Assembly: GCF_017353175.1 (NCBI RefSeq)
Contig: NZ_JAFMYW010000002.1
Coordinates: 682,001-746,000, forward strand
Source: Fibrella forsythiae
GTDB lineage: Bacteria; Bacteroidota; Bacteroidia; Cytophagales; Spirosomataceae
Direction: 5' to 3'
DNA: 64,000 bases
A model generated the notes under the pieces. That model was not told the origin of the DNA and ran no database searches. It worked only from the letters and a program-made list of their open reading frames with translations. A program made the position numbers and the translations under genes. This document shows positions 55,029-63,195 of this stretch, piece after piece (the stretch's first letter is position 1; every line of letters starts with the position of its first letter).

Positions 55029-56153
55029 TTGATAAAAACCGTAGGATTCTCTGCTCTGATGGCACTGGTCAAACCGACCTTTGCTCCCGCGCTGAACGAA
55101 CCGGGCATGCCCGTTGATACCAGCCGACAGTCCGACAATTCGGTGGCGATTTCGAGTCAATTAAATACGCCCCTCATGCTGAACGCCGACACAAATCGTC
55201 GGTTCGTTCCCATCTATTTTTGTGGGGAAGCTGTTCCCATTGATAACTCATATGTATCGCGCCAATGGATGCGTACATTAATGCAGTGCCAGTCGCAACG
55301 TGAGGAGTTGTACATCATCCGGAAACGGGCAGCTGTATTCTTCCCAGTTATCGACCCGATTCTGCGTAAGTTTAATATTCCCGCCGATTTCCGGTACATT
55401 CCACTTGCCGAAAGCGCACTGGTTAACGACTGCGTTTCGCCGAAGGGTGCATCTGGCTACTGGCAGATGATGCCACAAACAGCCCGCGATCTGGGGCTGA
55501 TCGTCAATGGCGAGATTGACGAACGCTACGACCTGGCAAAGTCAACGGCCGCTGTTTGCCGTTTACTGCGCGACCTTCACCAGGAGCTGGGCTCGTGGGC
55601 GTTGGTAGCTGCCGCCTACAACAGTGGGCTTGGCCACATACAGCGTAGTATGATTCAGCAGCGGGAAAACAATTATTTCAGCCTGAAACTGTACCGCGAA
55701 ACCAGTACGTACCTATATCGGGTATTGGCCTACAAAGAATTGCTGACAAATCCGCAGCAATATAAAATGTTGCTTTCCAGCGACGTGATTGGGTATTTAA
55801 CTCGCCCGCTGCCCAGTAAGTTAAAGGCCTTGCCCGGCACCACCAATTCATCGGTTTCTGCCGTTGGTGACGACTCTGAACTGGCCGCTATCGAGAATAT
55901 CGATCCGGCCTGGGGCCCCCGTACAGGTGAATCATTTCTGAGTGCACCCTCACTGGCGGATATTCTGCTGGCTGCGGCAAGCTATGCCAGTGCCGACCCA
56001 ATTTCGGGCTCAACAGACCTGACACGCGAACAAAAAGGTCAGCCAGTACCAAAATTGCTTGGCCTGATGGTGCTTCGGTTCCGCCGCCCCCGCTTCCTCC
56101 GCCAAACACCCGGAACGGGTCGTCGCCCTCGCCACCGCTGGGAGTGGGTATAA
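55029..56153 (+). CDS. Lytic transglycosylase (MltD/SLT type), secreted
   Basis: Cleaves peptidoglycan between MurNAc and GlcNAc. The SLT catalytic domain is clear: FRYIPLAESALVNDCVSPKGASGYWQMMPQTARDLGL with the catalytic Glu in AESA, then AAAYNSGLGHIQRS and YLYRVLAYKELL. The C-terminal part is rich in Pro, Arg and Ser and ends RRPRHRWEWV. The start is uncertain: no ATG precedes the domain with a good signal peptide except by using TTG at 55029 (LIKTVGFSALMALVKPTFAPA as leader); an ATG at 55059 would cut the leader. A farther TTG at 54990 is also in frame. I chose 55029 because it gives a typical signal sequence. Confidence 0.8.
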   Translation: MIKTVGFSALMALVKPTFAPALNEPGMPVDTSRQSDNSVAISSQLNTPLMLNADTNRRFVPIYFCGEAVPIDNSYVSRQWMRTLMQCQSQREELYIIRKRAAVFFPVIDPILRKFNIPADFRYIPLAESALVNDCVSPKGASGYWQMMPQTARDLGLIVNGEIDERYDLAKSTAAVCRLLRDLHQELGSWALVAAAYNSGLGHIQRSMIQQRENNYFSLKLYRETSTYLYRVLAYKELLTNPQQYKMLLSSDVIGYLTRPLPSKLKALPGTTNSSVSAVGDDSELAAIENIDPAWGPRTGESFLSAPSLADILLAAASYASADPISGSTDLTREQKGQPVPKLLGLMVLRFRRPRFLRQTPGTGRRPRHRWEWV

Positions 56154-56156
56154 GAA

Positions 56157-56262
56157 AAAGGGTTCAACGTTTATCGTCTGAATAGGAAAGACCACGCATT
56201 ACCACATATAAAGTGGCTGCCGTGGTCTTTGCCATTTAGACAGTAAACTTTAAACCCTTTTT
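56157..56262 (+). terminator. Nested stem-loop terminator after the lytic transglycosylase
   Basis: Outer arms AAAGGGTT...CGTTTA (from 56157) and TAAACTTTAAACCC (to 56258) with TTTTTT at the end enclose a perfect inner stem AAAGACCACG/CGTGGTCTTT (56187-56196 and 56221-56230). It ends just before the -7 box of the next gene. Confidence 0.78.
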
Positions 56263-56267
56263 TCAGC

Positions 56268-56275
56268 TAATTTTG
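56268..56275 (+). promoter_or_regulatory. Candidate -7 box upstream of the E2 gene
   Basis: TAATTTTG, a perfect TAnnTTTG, 40 bases before the ATG at 56315 and directly after the terminator of the previous gene. A clear -33 TTTG is not visible at the usual spacing. Confidence 0.4.
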
Positions 56276-56314
56276 ACGCTCCGTTGTTGATACGTTGAAT
56301 CTCCCTGATTGTAT

Positions 56315-58015
56315 ATGGCAGAATTAATCCGAATGCCCAAAATGAGCGACACCATGACTGAAGGTGTGATCGCAGAATGGCATAAAAAAGTAGGCGATAC
56401 CGTAAAATCGGGCGATGTACTGGCTGAAGTAGAAACTGACAAGGCCACTATGGACCTTGAAGCCTATGATGAAGGTACGTTACTCTTTATTGGCGTAGAG
56501 AAGGGCCAAGCCGTTCCGATTGATGGCATCATTGCTGTTATTGGGCAGCAGGGCGAAGATTTCCAGGCGTTGTTATCCGGCAATTCGGGTGGCAGTGTCG
56601 AAGCAGCTCCCGCCCCTAAGGCAGAAGAGACGATTAAGCCTGCCGATAATCCGGCCCCTAAAGAGGCTGACCCCGCTCAGGTAAATACCAATATGGCTGA
56701 TCCGAAAGCCATATCAGCTGCCCCCGCCGAGGCCGTTAACGCAACGGTGATCCGGATGCCTAAAATGAGTGACACCATGACGGAAGGTACCATCGTGGCC
56801 TGGCACAAAAAAGAAGGTGATACCGTAAAATCGGGCGACGTACTGGCTGAAGTGGAAACCGATAAGGCTACCATGGACCTTGAGGCTTACGAAGAAGGTA
56901 CGCTGCTGTATGTTGGTGTTAAGGAAGGTGATTCTGTTGCCGTAGATGCCGTTATCGCCGTTGTTGGTGAGAAGGGTGCCAATTTCAAAGTATTGATTGA
57001 TGGTGATGGTAACGCAGCTGCCCCCGCCGAGCAGCCAGCAAACGTACCTGCGCCTGCTGAAACACCTGCGCAGGCTGCTGCTCCGGCAACCAATGGTCAC
57101 GAAGCGAACGGTAGAGTGAAAGCGTCGCCACTGGCTAAAGCGATTGCTGAACAGAAAGGCATCAATCTACAGCAGGTTCAGGGTACTGGCCCTGAGGGAC
57201 GTATCGTTAAAGCAGATGTTGAGTCGTTCAGTCCACAGGCTGCACCAGCCGCGGCGAAACCTGCCCCACAACCACAGGCTGCTCCGGCCCCTGCTGCTGC
57301 TCCGGCCCCGCAACCAGCGGCTCCTGTACCGGCTGGCGAGTACGAGGACGTACCTGTGAGCCAAATGCGGAAGACAATTGCCCGCCGACTGAGCGAGAGC
57401 CTGTTCACCGCACCGCACTTCTACCTGACCATGGAAATCAACATGGATAAGGCGATGGCGTTACGTGGACAGGTGAATGCGGTGGCTACGGCGAAAGTGT
57501 CGTTCAACGATTTCGTGATCAAAGCATCGGCGCTGGCATTGAAACTGCACCCGAATGTAAACTCATCGTGGTTAGGCGATAAAATTCGGAAGTACAGCTA
57601 CGTGAACATTGGTGTTGCTGTAGCCGTAGATGAAGGTCTACTGGTGCCAGTTGTCCGTAATGCGGATCAGAAAACACTGTCGACTATTGCGGGCGAAGTA
57701 AAAGTGCTGGCTGGTAAAGCGAAAGACAAGAAACTACAGCCTAAAGATTGGGAGGGAAGCACCTTCTCGATCTCGAACCTGGGCATGTTTGGTATCGAAG
57801 AATTCACCGCCATTATCAATCCGCCCGACTCGTGCATTCTGGCTGTTGGCGCTATCAAACAAACAGTCGTATTCGACGGCGAAACGCCGAAGCCCGCAAA
57901 CGTAATGAAAGTGACGCTATCCTGCGACCACCGCGTGGTAGACGGAGCAACTGGGGCTGCCTTCCTGCAGTCGTTGAAAGGCTTCCTGGAAGATCCAATG
58001 AAGATGCTTGTTTAG
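56315..58015 (+). CDS. pdhC: Pyruvate dehydrogenase complex E2, dihydrolipoamide acetyltransferase with two lipoyl domains
   Basis: Core of the pyruvate dehydrogenase complex: carries the acetyl group on lipoyl-lysine and transfers it to CoA. The 566-residue protein (from the ATG at 56315; a TTG two codons upstream is less likely) has two lipoyl domains (about 1-78 and 142-216) with the lipoyl lysine in VETDKATMDLEAY. An Ala/Pro linker comes next, then an E3-binding domain (VKASPLAKAIAEQKG to GRIVKADVE) and a second Ala/Pro-rich linker. The catalytic domain ends with the active-site CDHRVVDGATGAAFL. The two lipoyl domains are near-identical at DNA level, suggesting recent duplication or gene conversion. 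E1 and E3 are not adjacent. Confidence 0.95.
   Translation: MAELIRMPKMSDTMTEGVIAEWHKKVGDTVKSGDVLAEVETDKATMDLEAYDEGTLLFIGVEKGQAVPIDGIIAVIGQQGEDFQALLSGNSGGSVEAAPAPKAEETIKPADNPAPKEADPAQVNTNMADPKAISAAPAEAVNATVIRMPKMSDTMTEGTIVAWHKKEGDTVKSGDVLAEVETDKATMDLEAYEEGTLLYVGVKEGDSVAVDAVIAVVGEKGANFKVLIDGDGNAAAPAEQPANVPAPAETPAQAAAPATNGHEANGRVKASPLAKAIAEQKGINLQQVQGTGPEGRIVKADVESFSPQAAPAAAKPAPQPQAAPAPAAAPAPQPAAPVPAGEYEDVPVSQMRKTIARRLSESLFTAPHFYLTMEINMDKAMALRGQVNAVATAKVSFNDFVIKASALALKLHPNVNSSWLGDKIRKYSYVNIGVAVAVDEGLLVPVVRNADQKTLSTIAGEVKVLAGKAKDKKLQPKDWEGSTFSISNLGMFGIEEFTAIINPPDSCILAVGAIKQTVVFDGETPKPANVMKVTLSCDHRVVDGATGAAFLQSLKGFLEDPMKMLV
56337..56900 (+). repeat. Duplicated lipoyl-domain coding segment within the E2 gene
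   Basis: The segment starting CCCAAAATGAGCGACACCAT at 56335 recurs from about 56758 as CCTAAAATGAGTGACACCAT. GATACCGTAAAATCGGGCGA is identical in both, and most differences are third-position changes. The spacing of the copies is about 420 bp. The GAAGGTACGT octamer in copy 1 (56473) is GAAGGTACGC in copy 2, so the octamer is not kept by the protein sequence. Confidence 0.8.
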
Positions 58016-58020
58016 CATCC

Positions 58021-58089
58021 GACTTTCGTCTTAACAAAGAAAGCCAGCCCAGATAATCCGGGCTGGCTTTCTTTGTTAAGACGAAAGTC
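58021..58089. terminator. Bidirectional terminator, perfect 30-bp stem
   Basis: Arms at 58021-58050 and 58060-58089 are perfectly complementary over 30 bp around a 9-base loop, with GACTTTCGTCTTAACAAAG outside and AAAGCCAGCCC inside. It lies between the E2 gene and a convergent WecA-type gene. It is the longest perfect hairpin terminator in the window. Confidence 0.9.
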
Positions 58090-58162
58090 ATTCATTGCTG
58101 CTGCTGTAAATCACTACACGAATGATAGTGTAGCGAATGACCAGTCAACGAGTACTACTCTA

Positions 58163-59383
58163 TTAAAGCAGATCGGTGATTCGGCGGCCATCGCGGCCTG
58201 TAATAGCGCTCTGGAATTCGCGCCGGAGTGCGGCAATGCGTCGGCGGGGGTGTGTAGAAACATACACCGCCCTCATTTTGAGCATCGAACCGATGAACAG
58301 GTAGATAAAGAACGAGCCGATCAGAATGATCAGCGAGAAGGTGTTCGAGATATTTTGATGTAGAAAAAGGAACAATAGCGTGTTCAGGAGTGAGGCGCCG
58401 CACAAAACCATTGTAGCACCAGCATGTGTCAGGCCGTTATCGAGCAGAATATGATGCATGTGGTTTCGGTCAGCTGAGAAAGGCGATTTGCCATTAAGCA
58501 GCCGTACCATAAACACCCGCAACGTATCGAAGATGGGCACAATCAACACAACGATAGCAATGATCGGCGCATTAAAGAACGCCCGTGGCTCAAACCGGTA
58601 GGCGGCGTTGAGGTTTACAAAACGCACCGCAAAGAAGGCCAGGAAAAAGCCGATCAGCAGCGAGCCTGTGTTGCCCATAAAGATCTTGCTGGTTTTTGAG
58701 AAGTTGAACCGGAGAAAGCCAACCAGACCGCCCGACAGGGCAAAGGCCATCGTAGCCATAGCATAATGTTCTGAGAGAAGAAACCAGCTCCCAAAGGTGA
58801 GACTGGCTATTGTGGCGATGCCGCCAGCCAGACCATCGATTCCATCGATCAGGTTGATCGCGTTGGTGAGGGCAATGAAGACAAAACAGGTCAAGGCTAT
58901 ACTAACCACATCGGCAATGTGGTGGAACCCCAAAATACCGTAGAGGTAATCCAGCTTCAGATCGCCCAGAAAGATCAGGCTACAAGCGCTTAATAACTGG
59001 AAAAGGATCTTTTTGTTAGGGTCTATGCCAACCAGATCGTCTTTCATACCGATGAAAAACAGGATAGACGCACCAACGATCGATAGGTTTGTACAATATA
59101 GGTCATGCTGGTCGCTTATGGGCCAGATGAAGTAGCTAATCAACACGGCCGCGAAGATAGCGACGCCGCCAAAAGTGGGGGTAGGCACTTTGTGAGCACG
59201 ACGGGCATCGTCAGGACTCTCCATCAGCGATTTCATTTCCGTGATTTTGATGATCACCGGAATAGACACAACAGCAACGAAACTAGCCACCAGGAAAGCC
59301 ATTATAGCATGGTAGAGGCCTTGCTGGAAGGCCGCCTCTGCCAGCTTCTGCTGTATGTAGGCAAGTAGTAGATCAGGATTCAT
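58163..59383 (-). CDS. WecA/TagO-type undecaprenyl-phosphate sugar-1-phosphate transferase
   Basis: Initiates surface polysaccharide assembly by transferring a sugar 1-phosphate (typically GlcNAc) to the undecaprenyl phosphate carrier in the inner membrane. The 406-residue protein has about 11 membrane helices. It shows the family residues: RRAHKVPTPTFGGVAI, the KDD motif in FIGMKDDLVGI, NAINLIDGIDGLAGG and the loop KSPFSADRNHMHHILLD with the conserved histidines. It heads a minus-strand cluster with two GT2 enzymes and an acetyltransferase. A strong terminator lies after it, so the cluster ends here. Confidence 0.94.
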   Translation of the reverse strand: MNPDLLLAYIQQKLAEAAFQQGLYHAIMAFLVASFVAVVSIPVIIKITEMKSLMESPDDARRAHKVPTPTFGGVAIFAAVLISYFIWPISDQHDLYCTNLSIVGASILFFIGMKDDLVGIDPNKKILFQLLSACSLIFLGDLKLDYLYGILGFHHIADVVSIALTCFVFIALTNAINLIDGIDGLAGGIATIASLTFGSWFLLSEHYAMATMAFALSGGLVGFLRFNFSKTSKIFMGNTGSLLIGFFLAFFAVRFVNLNAAYRFEPRAFFNAPIIAIVVLIVPIFDTLRVFMVRLLNGKSPFSADRNHMHHILLDNGLTHAGATMVLCGASLLNTLLFLFLHQNISNTFSLIILIGSFFIYLFIGSMLKMRAVYVSTHPRRRIAALRREFQSAITGRDGRRITDLL

Positions 59384-59490
59384 GTAGAGTGGGAGGCTGT
59401 GTGTTGGTACTTAATCACTAGTACTCAAGCTACAAAAATTGTACTTTTTATGTTAATGACAAGCTGCTCTGACCAATGTTTGACTGGCGC

Positions 59491-60258
59491 TTATCGAACG
59501 GTCGGGTGTTTTCGTTGCCAGAATTGCCCGATTTTGCGCAGTGGTTTGAGCCATAATGTGAACCAGCCGGGCCTGATTCCGTTCATCTGCCAGGCAACCC
59601 GATCCTCGCGATTGGCGCGCAGTCGGTTTGTCAGACTACTGTTACTAACGCCACCCAGCCGCATAACAACAACAACTTCGTTGAGGTAGGCAATCTGGAT
59701 CTGGTGTTTATGCACAAAGCGTAACATCAATTCATAGTCAGCAGCAGAGCGCAGGGTGGTGGTAAAGTAGCCATGCTGCTGGTACACATTAGACTTAACA
59801 AAAAATGTAGGGTGAGGGGGCATCCAACCGCGCAGAAAAGCCCCCGGCCTATACGTACCTGCCCGCCAATAGCGCATGATCCGTTCCGGCGACTCACGTT
59901 GGGAGTAAACAAGGTCGCCATACACTGCATCTGCCTGATATTGGCTGAACGTATCTACGATTCGACTGATGACTTCGGTATGACGGTACAGATCGTCGGC
60001 ATTCAGTATACCGATGATATCGCCTGTTGCCCGTTGTATGCCTTTGTTCATGGCATCATATAATCCTTTATCAGGCTCAGAGACAAATTGGCTGATCCGG
60101 TTGCCGTATCCAGCTATGATGGCCTGTGTACCATCTGTTGAATTGCCATCAATGATGATGTATTCAATCATCGGGTAGGTCTGACCAAGTACCGAGTCTA
60201 TCGCGTCAGCAATCGTGTCGGCTCCGTTGTAGACCACTGTGATAATTGAAACCGTCAT
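59491..60258 (-). CDS. GT2 family glycosyltransferase
   Basis: A 255-residue cytoplasmic GT-A enzyme that would add a sugar from a nucleotide donor during polysaccharide synthesis. VSIITVVYNGADTIADAIDSVLGQTYP is the GT2 N-terminus, VSEPDKGLYDAMNKGIQRATGDIIGILNADD contains the DAMN and NADD (DxD-like) motifs, and GAFLRGWMPPHPTFFVKSNVY is typical of WcaA/colanic-type transferases. Its start overlaps the stop of the WcaF-like gene by 4 bp, so translational coupling is likely. Confidence 0.92.
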   Translation of the reverse strand: MTVSIITVVYNGADTIADAIDSVLGQTYPMIEYIIIDGNSTDGTQAIIAGYGNRISQFVSEPDKGLYDAMNKGIQRATGDIIGILNADDLYRHTEVISRIVDTFSQYQADAVYGDLVYSQRESPERIMRYWRAGTYRPGAFLRGWMPPHPTFFVKSNVYQQHGYFTTTLRSAADYELMLRFVHKHQIQIAYLNEVVVVMRLGGVSNSSLTNRLRANREDRVAWQMNGIRPGWFTLWLKPLRKIGQFWQRKHPTVR

Positions 60259-60848
60259 ATATCAATCTGGCGTTTACGGACGGCCACCGCCGGGTTGCCC
60301 TGATAAATGGTATACGCGTCTAATGGTCGGGCAGCAACAGAACCAACCGCCAGAACAGCGTGTGATTTCACTAAGACACCAGGACAAACAGTAGCTTTAG
60401 CTCCGATCCAGGCACCGTCTTCGAGAGTAATAGCCGACACGTTCAGATCGAATGTTGCTGATCGGTAGTCATGATTGCCCGTGAGTAGCATAGCGCCTTG
60501 AGAGAGACACACGTGGCTACCAATAGTCACATTCGTTAGATTATCAATCCAGACACCTTCGCCAATCCAGACGTGATCACCAATTGAAAGTAACCAGGGA
60601 TATTTAATGTTAACGCCCGGTTTTACCATGACGCCTGCCCCCACTCTGGCACCAAATAACCGTAGAAGACTGACTTTTACACTGGATGGAAGCGGAGCGT
60701 ATGAATTGAAAAGCCACGCGTTGGTGAAATGCCAGAGCAGAATTTTCCAGCGTGGTCCGGGCCGAAACCAGTCGTTGTTATACCGCGACAGGTCTGTCTG
60801 CCCCTGCCGGTTACCGAACACCGGTGGTGAGGTCTCTTCCGTACTCAT
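60255..60848 (-). CDS. wcaF: WcaF-type O-acetyltransferase of polysaccharide synthesis
   Basis: A 198-residue left-handed beta-helix acetyltransferase. The repeats (hexapeptide pattern) include VGAGVMVKPGVNIKYPWLLSIGDHVWIGEGVWIDN and CLSQGAMLLTGNHDYRS, with the catalytic-histidine-like GNHDY, followed by GAWIGAKATVCPGVLVKSHAVLAVGSV. These match colanic acid WcaF. The ATG at 60848 is preferred because it gives a normal N-terminus. It overlaps the upstream GT2 gene by 38 bp; an alternative ATG at 60881 would increase the overlap to 71 bp. It probably acetylates a sugar of the exopolysaccharide. Confidence 0.87.
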   Translation of the reverse strand: MSTEETSPPVFGNRQGQTDLSRYNNDWFRPGPRWKILLWHFTNAWLFNSYAPLPSSVKVSLLRLFGARVGAGVMVKPGVNIKYPWLLSIGDHVWIGEGVWIDNLTNVTIGSHVCLSQGAMLLTGNHDYRSATFDLNVSAITLEDGAWIGAKATVCPGVLVKSHAVLAVGSVAARPLDAYTIYQGNPAVAVRKRQIDI

Positions 60849-61767
60849 CTTTAAAATAAGCAATAATGGCATCTTTGTCATAACCGGCCCGATTGTAGAC
60901 CTCCATCAGCTTGGCATCAACCAGAAAACGATACCAGAGGCCCTGCAAAAAATGCCAGACAAATCCTTTTCGCCCGTCCAGAAAGCCGAACTGGACAATG
61001 TACCTGAACAGGAAGTAAATAATGGGGCGCGTAAATAGCGGCAACGAAGCATAGCGCTCTTTCAGGTAGCGTTTGCGTTCTTCCTGCGCGCCGAATAAAC
61101 GGGGAGCTACCCGTACCGTATTGTCGAAATTGTACCGGATGTTCAACAGGTCGATAACCTCGCGAGTGGCGTAATTATTGTGCTTTTGCGTCCACCAGGT
61201 CAGGTTATTGAGGTTGTGGTCTACCAGATCATGATCAAACCGGATCGTTTTGGCAGCGGTCCCGTGACCGGGTACGTTGTTGCCCGAATCATCCTGGTCA
61301 TTCAGCTTAATATGCTCATCCATCCATGTTTGTTCGCAGATACCCTGTCCTTGTCTCCACAGCCGGAGTAGCCAGATAGGGTAGTAGCCGCCGTGTTTGA
61401 TCCAGCGGTTCATGAACATAACCCGCCGTTTTACGTATACACCGCTAACGTCTGAAGGAATAGTTGCCAGCCGTTGGTTGATCTCGGTAGCCAACTCGGG
61501 TAGAATGTATTCGTCGGCATCCATCCGCATGAGCCATGAGCTGCGGAATGGCGTATGGGTAATCCCGTAGTTGAACTGAACGGCGTACGTTGACCAGGGG
61601 TTCTGCACGACAACCGCCCCCATTTCCTGAGCAATTTCTACCGTCCGGTCGGTTGAGAACGAGTCAACGATAAAGACCTGACTGGTGATAGGGTGCAGGC
61701 TGGCTAAGCAGCGGGCAATGTGCTTTTCCTCGTTGTGCGTTAGAATAATTACGGACAAGCCGCTCAT
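60811..61767 (-). CDS. GT2 family glycosyltransferase, WaaE/lipopolysaccharide-type
   Basis: A 318-residue enzyme starting MSGLSVIILTHNEEKHIARCLASLHP with SQVFIVDSFSTDRTVEIAQEMGA and the DxD motif in WLMRMDADEYILPEL. The middle WTQKHNNYATREVIDLLN and C-terminal GRKGFVWHFLQGLWYRFLVDAKLMEVY are typical of the WaaE/KdtX-like family that adds glucose to lipopolysaccharide core or related steps. It is the first gene of the minus-strand cluster and is followed by the WcaF-like gene with overlap. It is preceded by a 420-bp gap holding the likely promoter. Confidence 0.92.
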   Translation of the reverse strand: MSGLSVIILTHNEEKHIARCLASLHPITSQVFIVDSFSTDRTVEIAQEMGAVVVQNPWSTYAVQFNYGITHTPFRSSWLMRMDADEYILPELATEINQRLATIPSDVSGVYVKRRVMFMNRWIKHGGYYPIWLLRLWRQGQGICEQTWMDEHIKLNDQDDSGNNVPGHGTAAKTIRFDHDLVDHNLNNLTWWTQKHNNYATREVIDLLNIRYNFDNTVRVAPRLFGAQEERKRYLKERYASLPLFTRPIIYFLFRYIVQFGFLDGRKGFVWHFLQGLWYRFLVDAKLMEVYNRAGYDKDAIIAYFKDEYGRDLTTGVR

Positions 61768-62187
61768 AGAAGACTAGTTAGGGAAAAGCAGAAACGCATT
61801 GCTGTTCGGATAGATGTTTATCTGAGCAATCAAAAAAATGGACAGACAGCCATCACGTTTCCAGCGAAAATAACAATGCAATTTTAGCTCAAAAATATCA
61901 CTTTATGAAGTACGACTGCGCGTTCTTCTCTTCATTGGGTAATTGGCTAGTACTATTTGTGTATCATGTCTGTCAATAATGTAGCCTGATCCGCTTGTTT
62001 TTACTACCTGGAAAGGTGTTTTAGGCAAAACCGCCAAGTAGTTATCAAGTTAAAATTCATCGATGATGAACCATTGACTCAGATTTTACGCACGTTTTGG
62101 CGAAGTAAATTGGCGAAACGTTTATGGATAACTAATCCGGCATGCCTATTGCCTGCTTTAGCTACATCCAATGCCCGCTCAACCACT
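61768..62187. other. 420-bp AT-rich divergent intergenic region of the polysaccharide cluster
   Basis: No convincing gene. It separates the minus-strand GT2/WcaF/WecA cluster from the plus-strand GT2 gene. It is clearly AT-richer than the flanks and holds poly-A and poly-T short runs, consistent with promoters in both directions, but no perfect TTTG-TAnnTTTG pair is visible. An in-frame TTG at 62074 could extend the plus-strand GT2 gene into this region; I consider it unlikely. Confidence 0.4.
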
Positions 62188-63171
62188 ATGAACCCGTATT
62201 TTACTGTGGTGATTCCCACAGGTAATCATTCTGCTTTGTTACCAAACTGCTTAGAGGCTATTGCCCAGCAGCAACTGACTCGTAATCAGTTTGAGATTGT
62301 TGTTGTTGACGACGCCAATAATGCCGAAACGGCATCACTGGTGCACTCGTTTGCCCATCGCCACCATATCGAAATCCGTTATCTGGCGCAGCCTCACCCA
62401 ATGGGGCTGGCTGCCGCTCGAAACCGGGGCTGGCGAGCCGCACGGGGACAATACATTGCCTTTACCGACGATGACTGCGTGCCACAACCCGGCTGGTTGC
62501 TGGTGGCTCAACGAATGTTCATGCGCGGCGCACAGGTGGTGACGGGTACGGTTCGTACCACGCTGCCTATTCGGCAGGCAGGTGCGCGGCGCGTAGTAAA
62601 TCGCATAGTTGAATCCAGCGATTTTTTGGCGGCGAACTGCTTTTGCCAGACAGGGGCTTTGCAGCGGGCGGGAGGTTTCGAAGAATCGTTTGATCTGGCC
62701 TGGCGCGTTGACGCTGATCTTCAATTTAAATTGCTCGAAATCGGCATACCGATTCTGAAATGCCCTGAAGCTGTTGTTGTTCGTTCATTCCGGGTTGCTA
62801 ATCGGTATGCCGTATTGACCAATGAACGGCAGAACCGGTACGATGCGCTGCTCTACAAACGTCATCCTGACTTGTTTCGCCAACGAATTCCCCGCGACGA
62901 GGTGATGGTGCTACGGTATTACACAACCATTATCAGCCTGGCTATTGTGTTGGTTGCGGCGGCTGTTGGGTACGTTCCTCTCTTGCTGACAAGTGCAATC
63001 ATCTATGTGGGCCTGACGGCTTGGCTGGCTGTTAACCGTTGGCCTACCGGTTCAGAATCAGGTACGTGGGAGGCGTTGAAGGAGGATATGCTCACGGCAG
63101 TGGCCATACCGTTTTTATCGGTCTTCTGGCGACTATACGGCTCCGTTAAATACCGGGTGTTGTATTTATAG
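62188..63171 (+). CDS. GT2 family glycosyltransferase with C-terminal membrane segments
   Basis: A 327-residue membrane-associated GT2 enzyme. The ATG at 62188 begins MNPYFTVVIPTGNHSALLPNCLEA, the GT2 start; a TTG at 62074 would add 38 unrelated residues. FTDDDCVPQPGWLLVAQR holds the DxD-like triad and QTGALQRAGGFEESFDLAWRVDADLQFKLLEIG the acceptor region. Two hydrophobic helices near the C-terminus (TTIISLAIVLVAAAVGYVPLLLTSAIIYVGLTAWL) anchor it to the membrane. It is divergent from the main polysaccharide cluster. Target unknown. Confidence 0.88.
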   Translation: MNPYFTVVIPTGNHSALLPNCLEAIAQQQLTRNQFEIVVVDDANNAETASLVHSFAHRHHIEIRYLAQPHPMGLAAARNRGWRAARGQYIAFTDDDCVPQPGWLLVAQRMFMRGAQVVTGTVRTTLPIRQAGARRVVNRIVESSDFLAANCFCQTGALQRAGGFEESFDLAWRVDADLQFKLLEIGIPILKCPEAVVVRSFRVANRYAVLTNERQNRYDALLYKRHPDLFRQRIPRDEVMVLRYYTTIISLAIVLVAAAVGYVPLLLTSAIIYVGLTAWLAVNRWPTGSESGTWEALKEDMLTAVAIPFLSVFWRLYGSVKYRVLYL

Positions 63172-63195
63172 AGGTACGTATTCACGGTACCGTGT

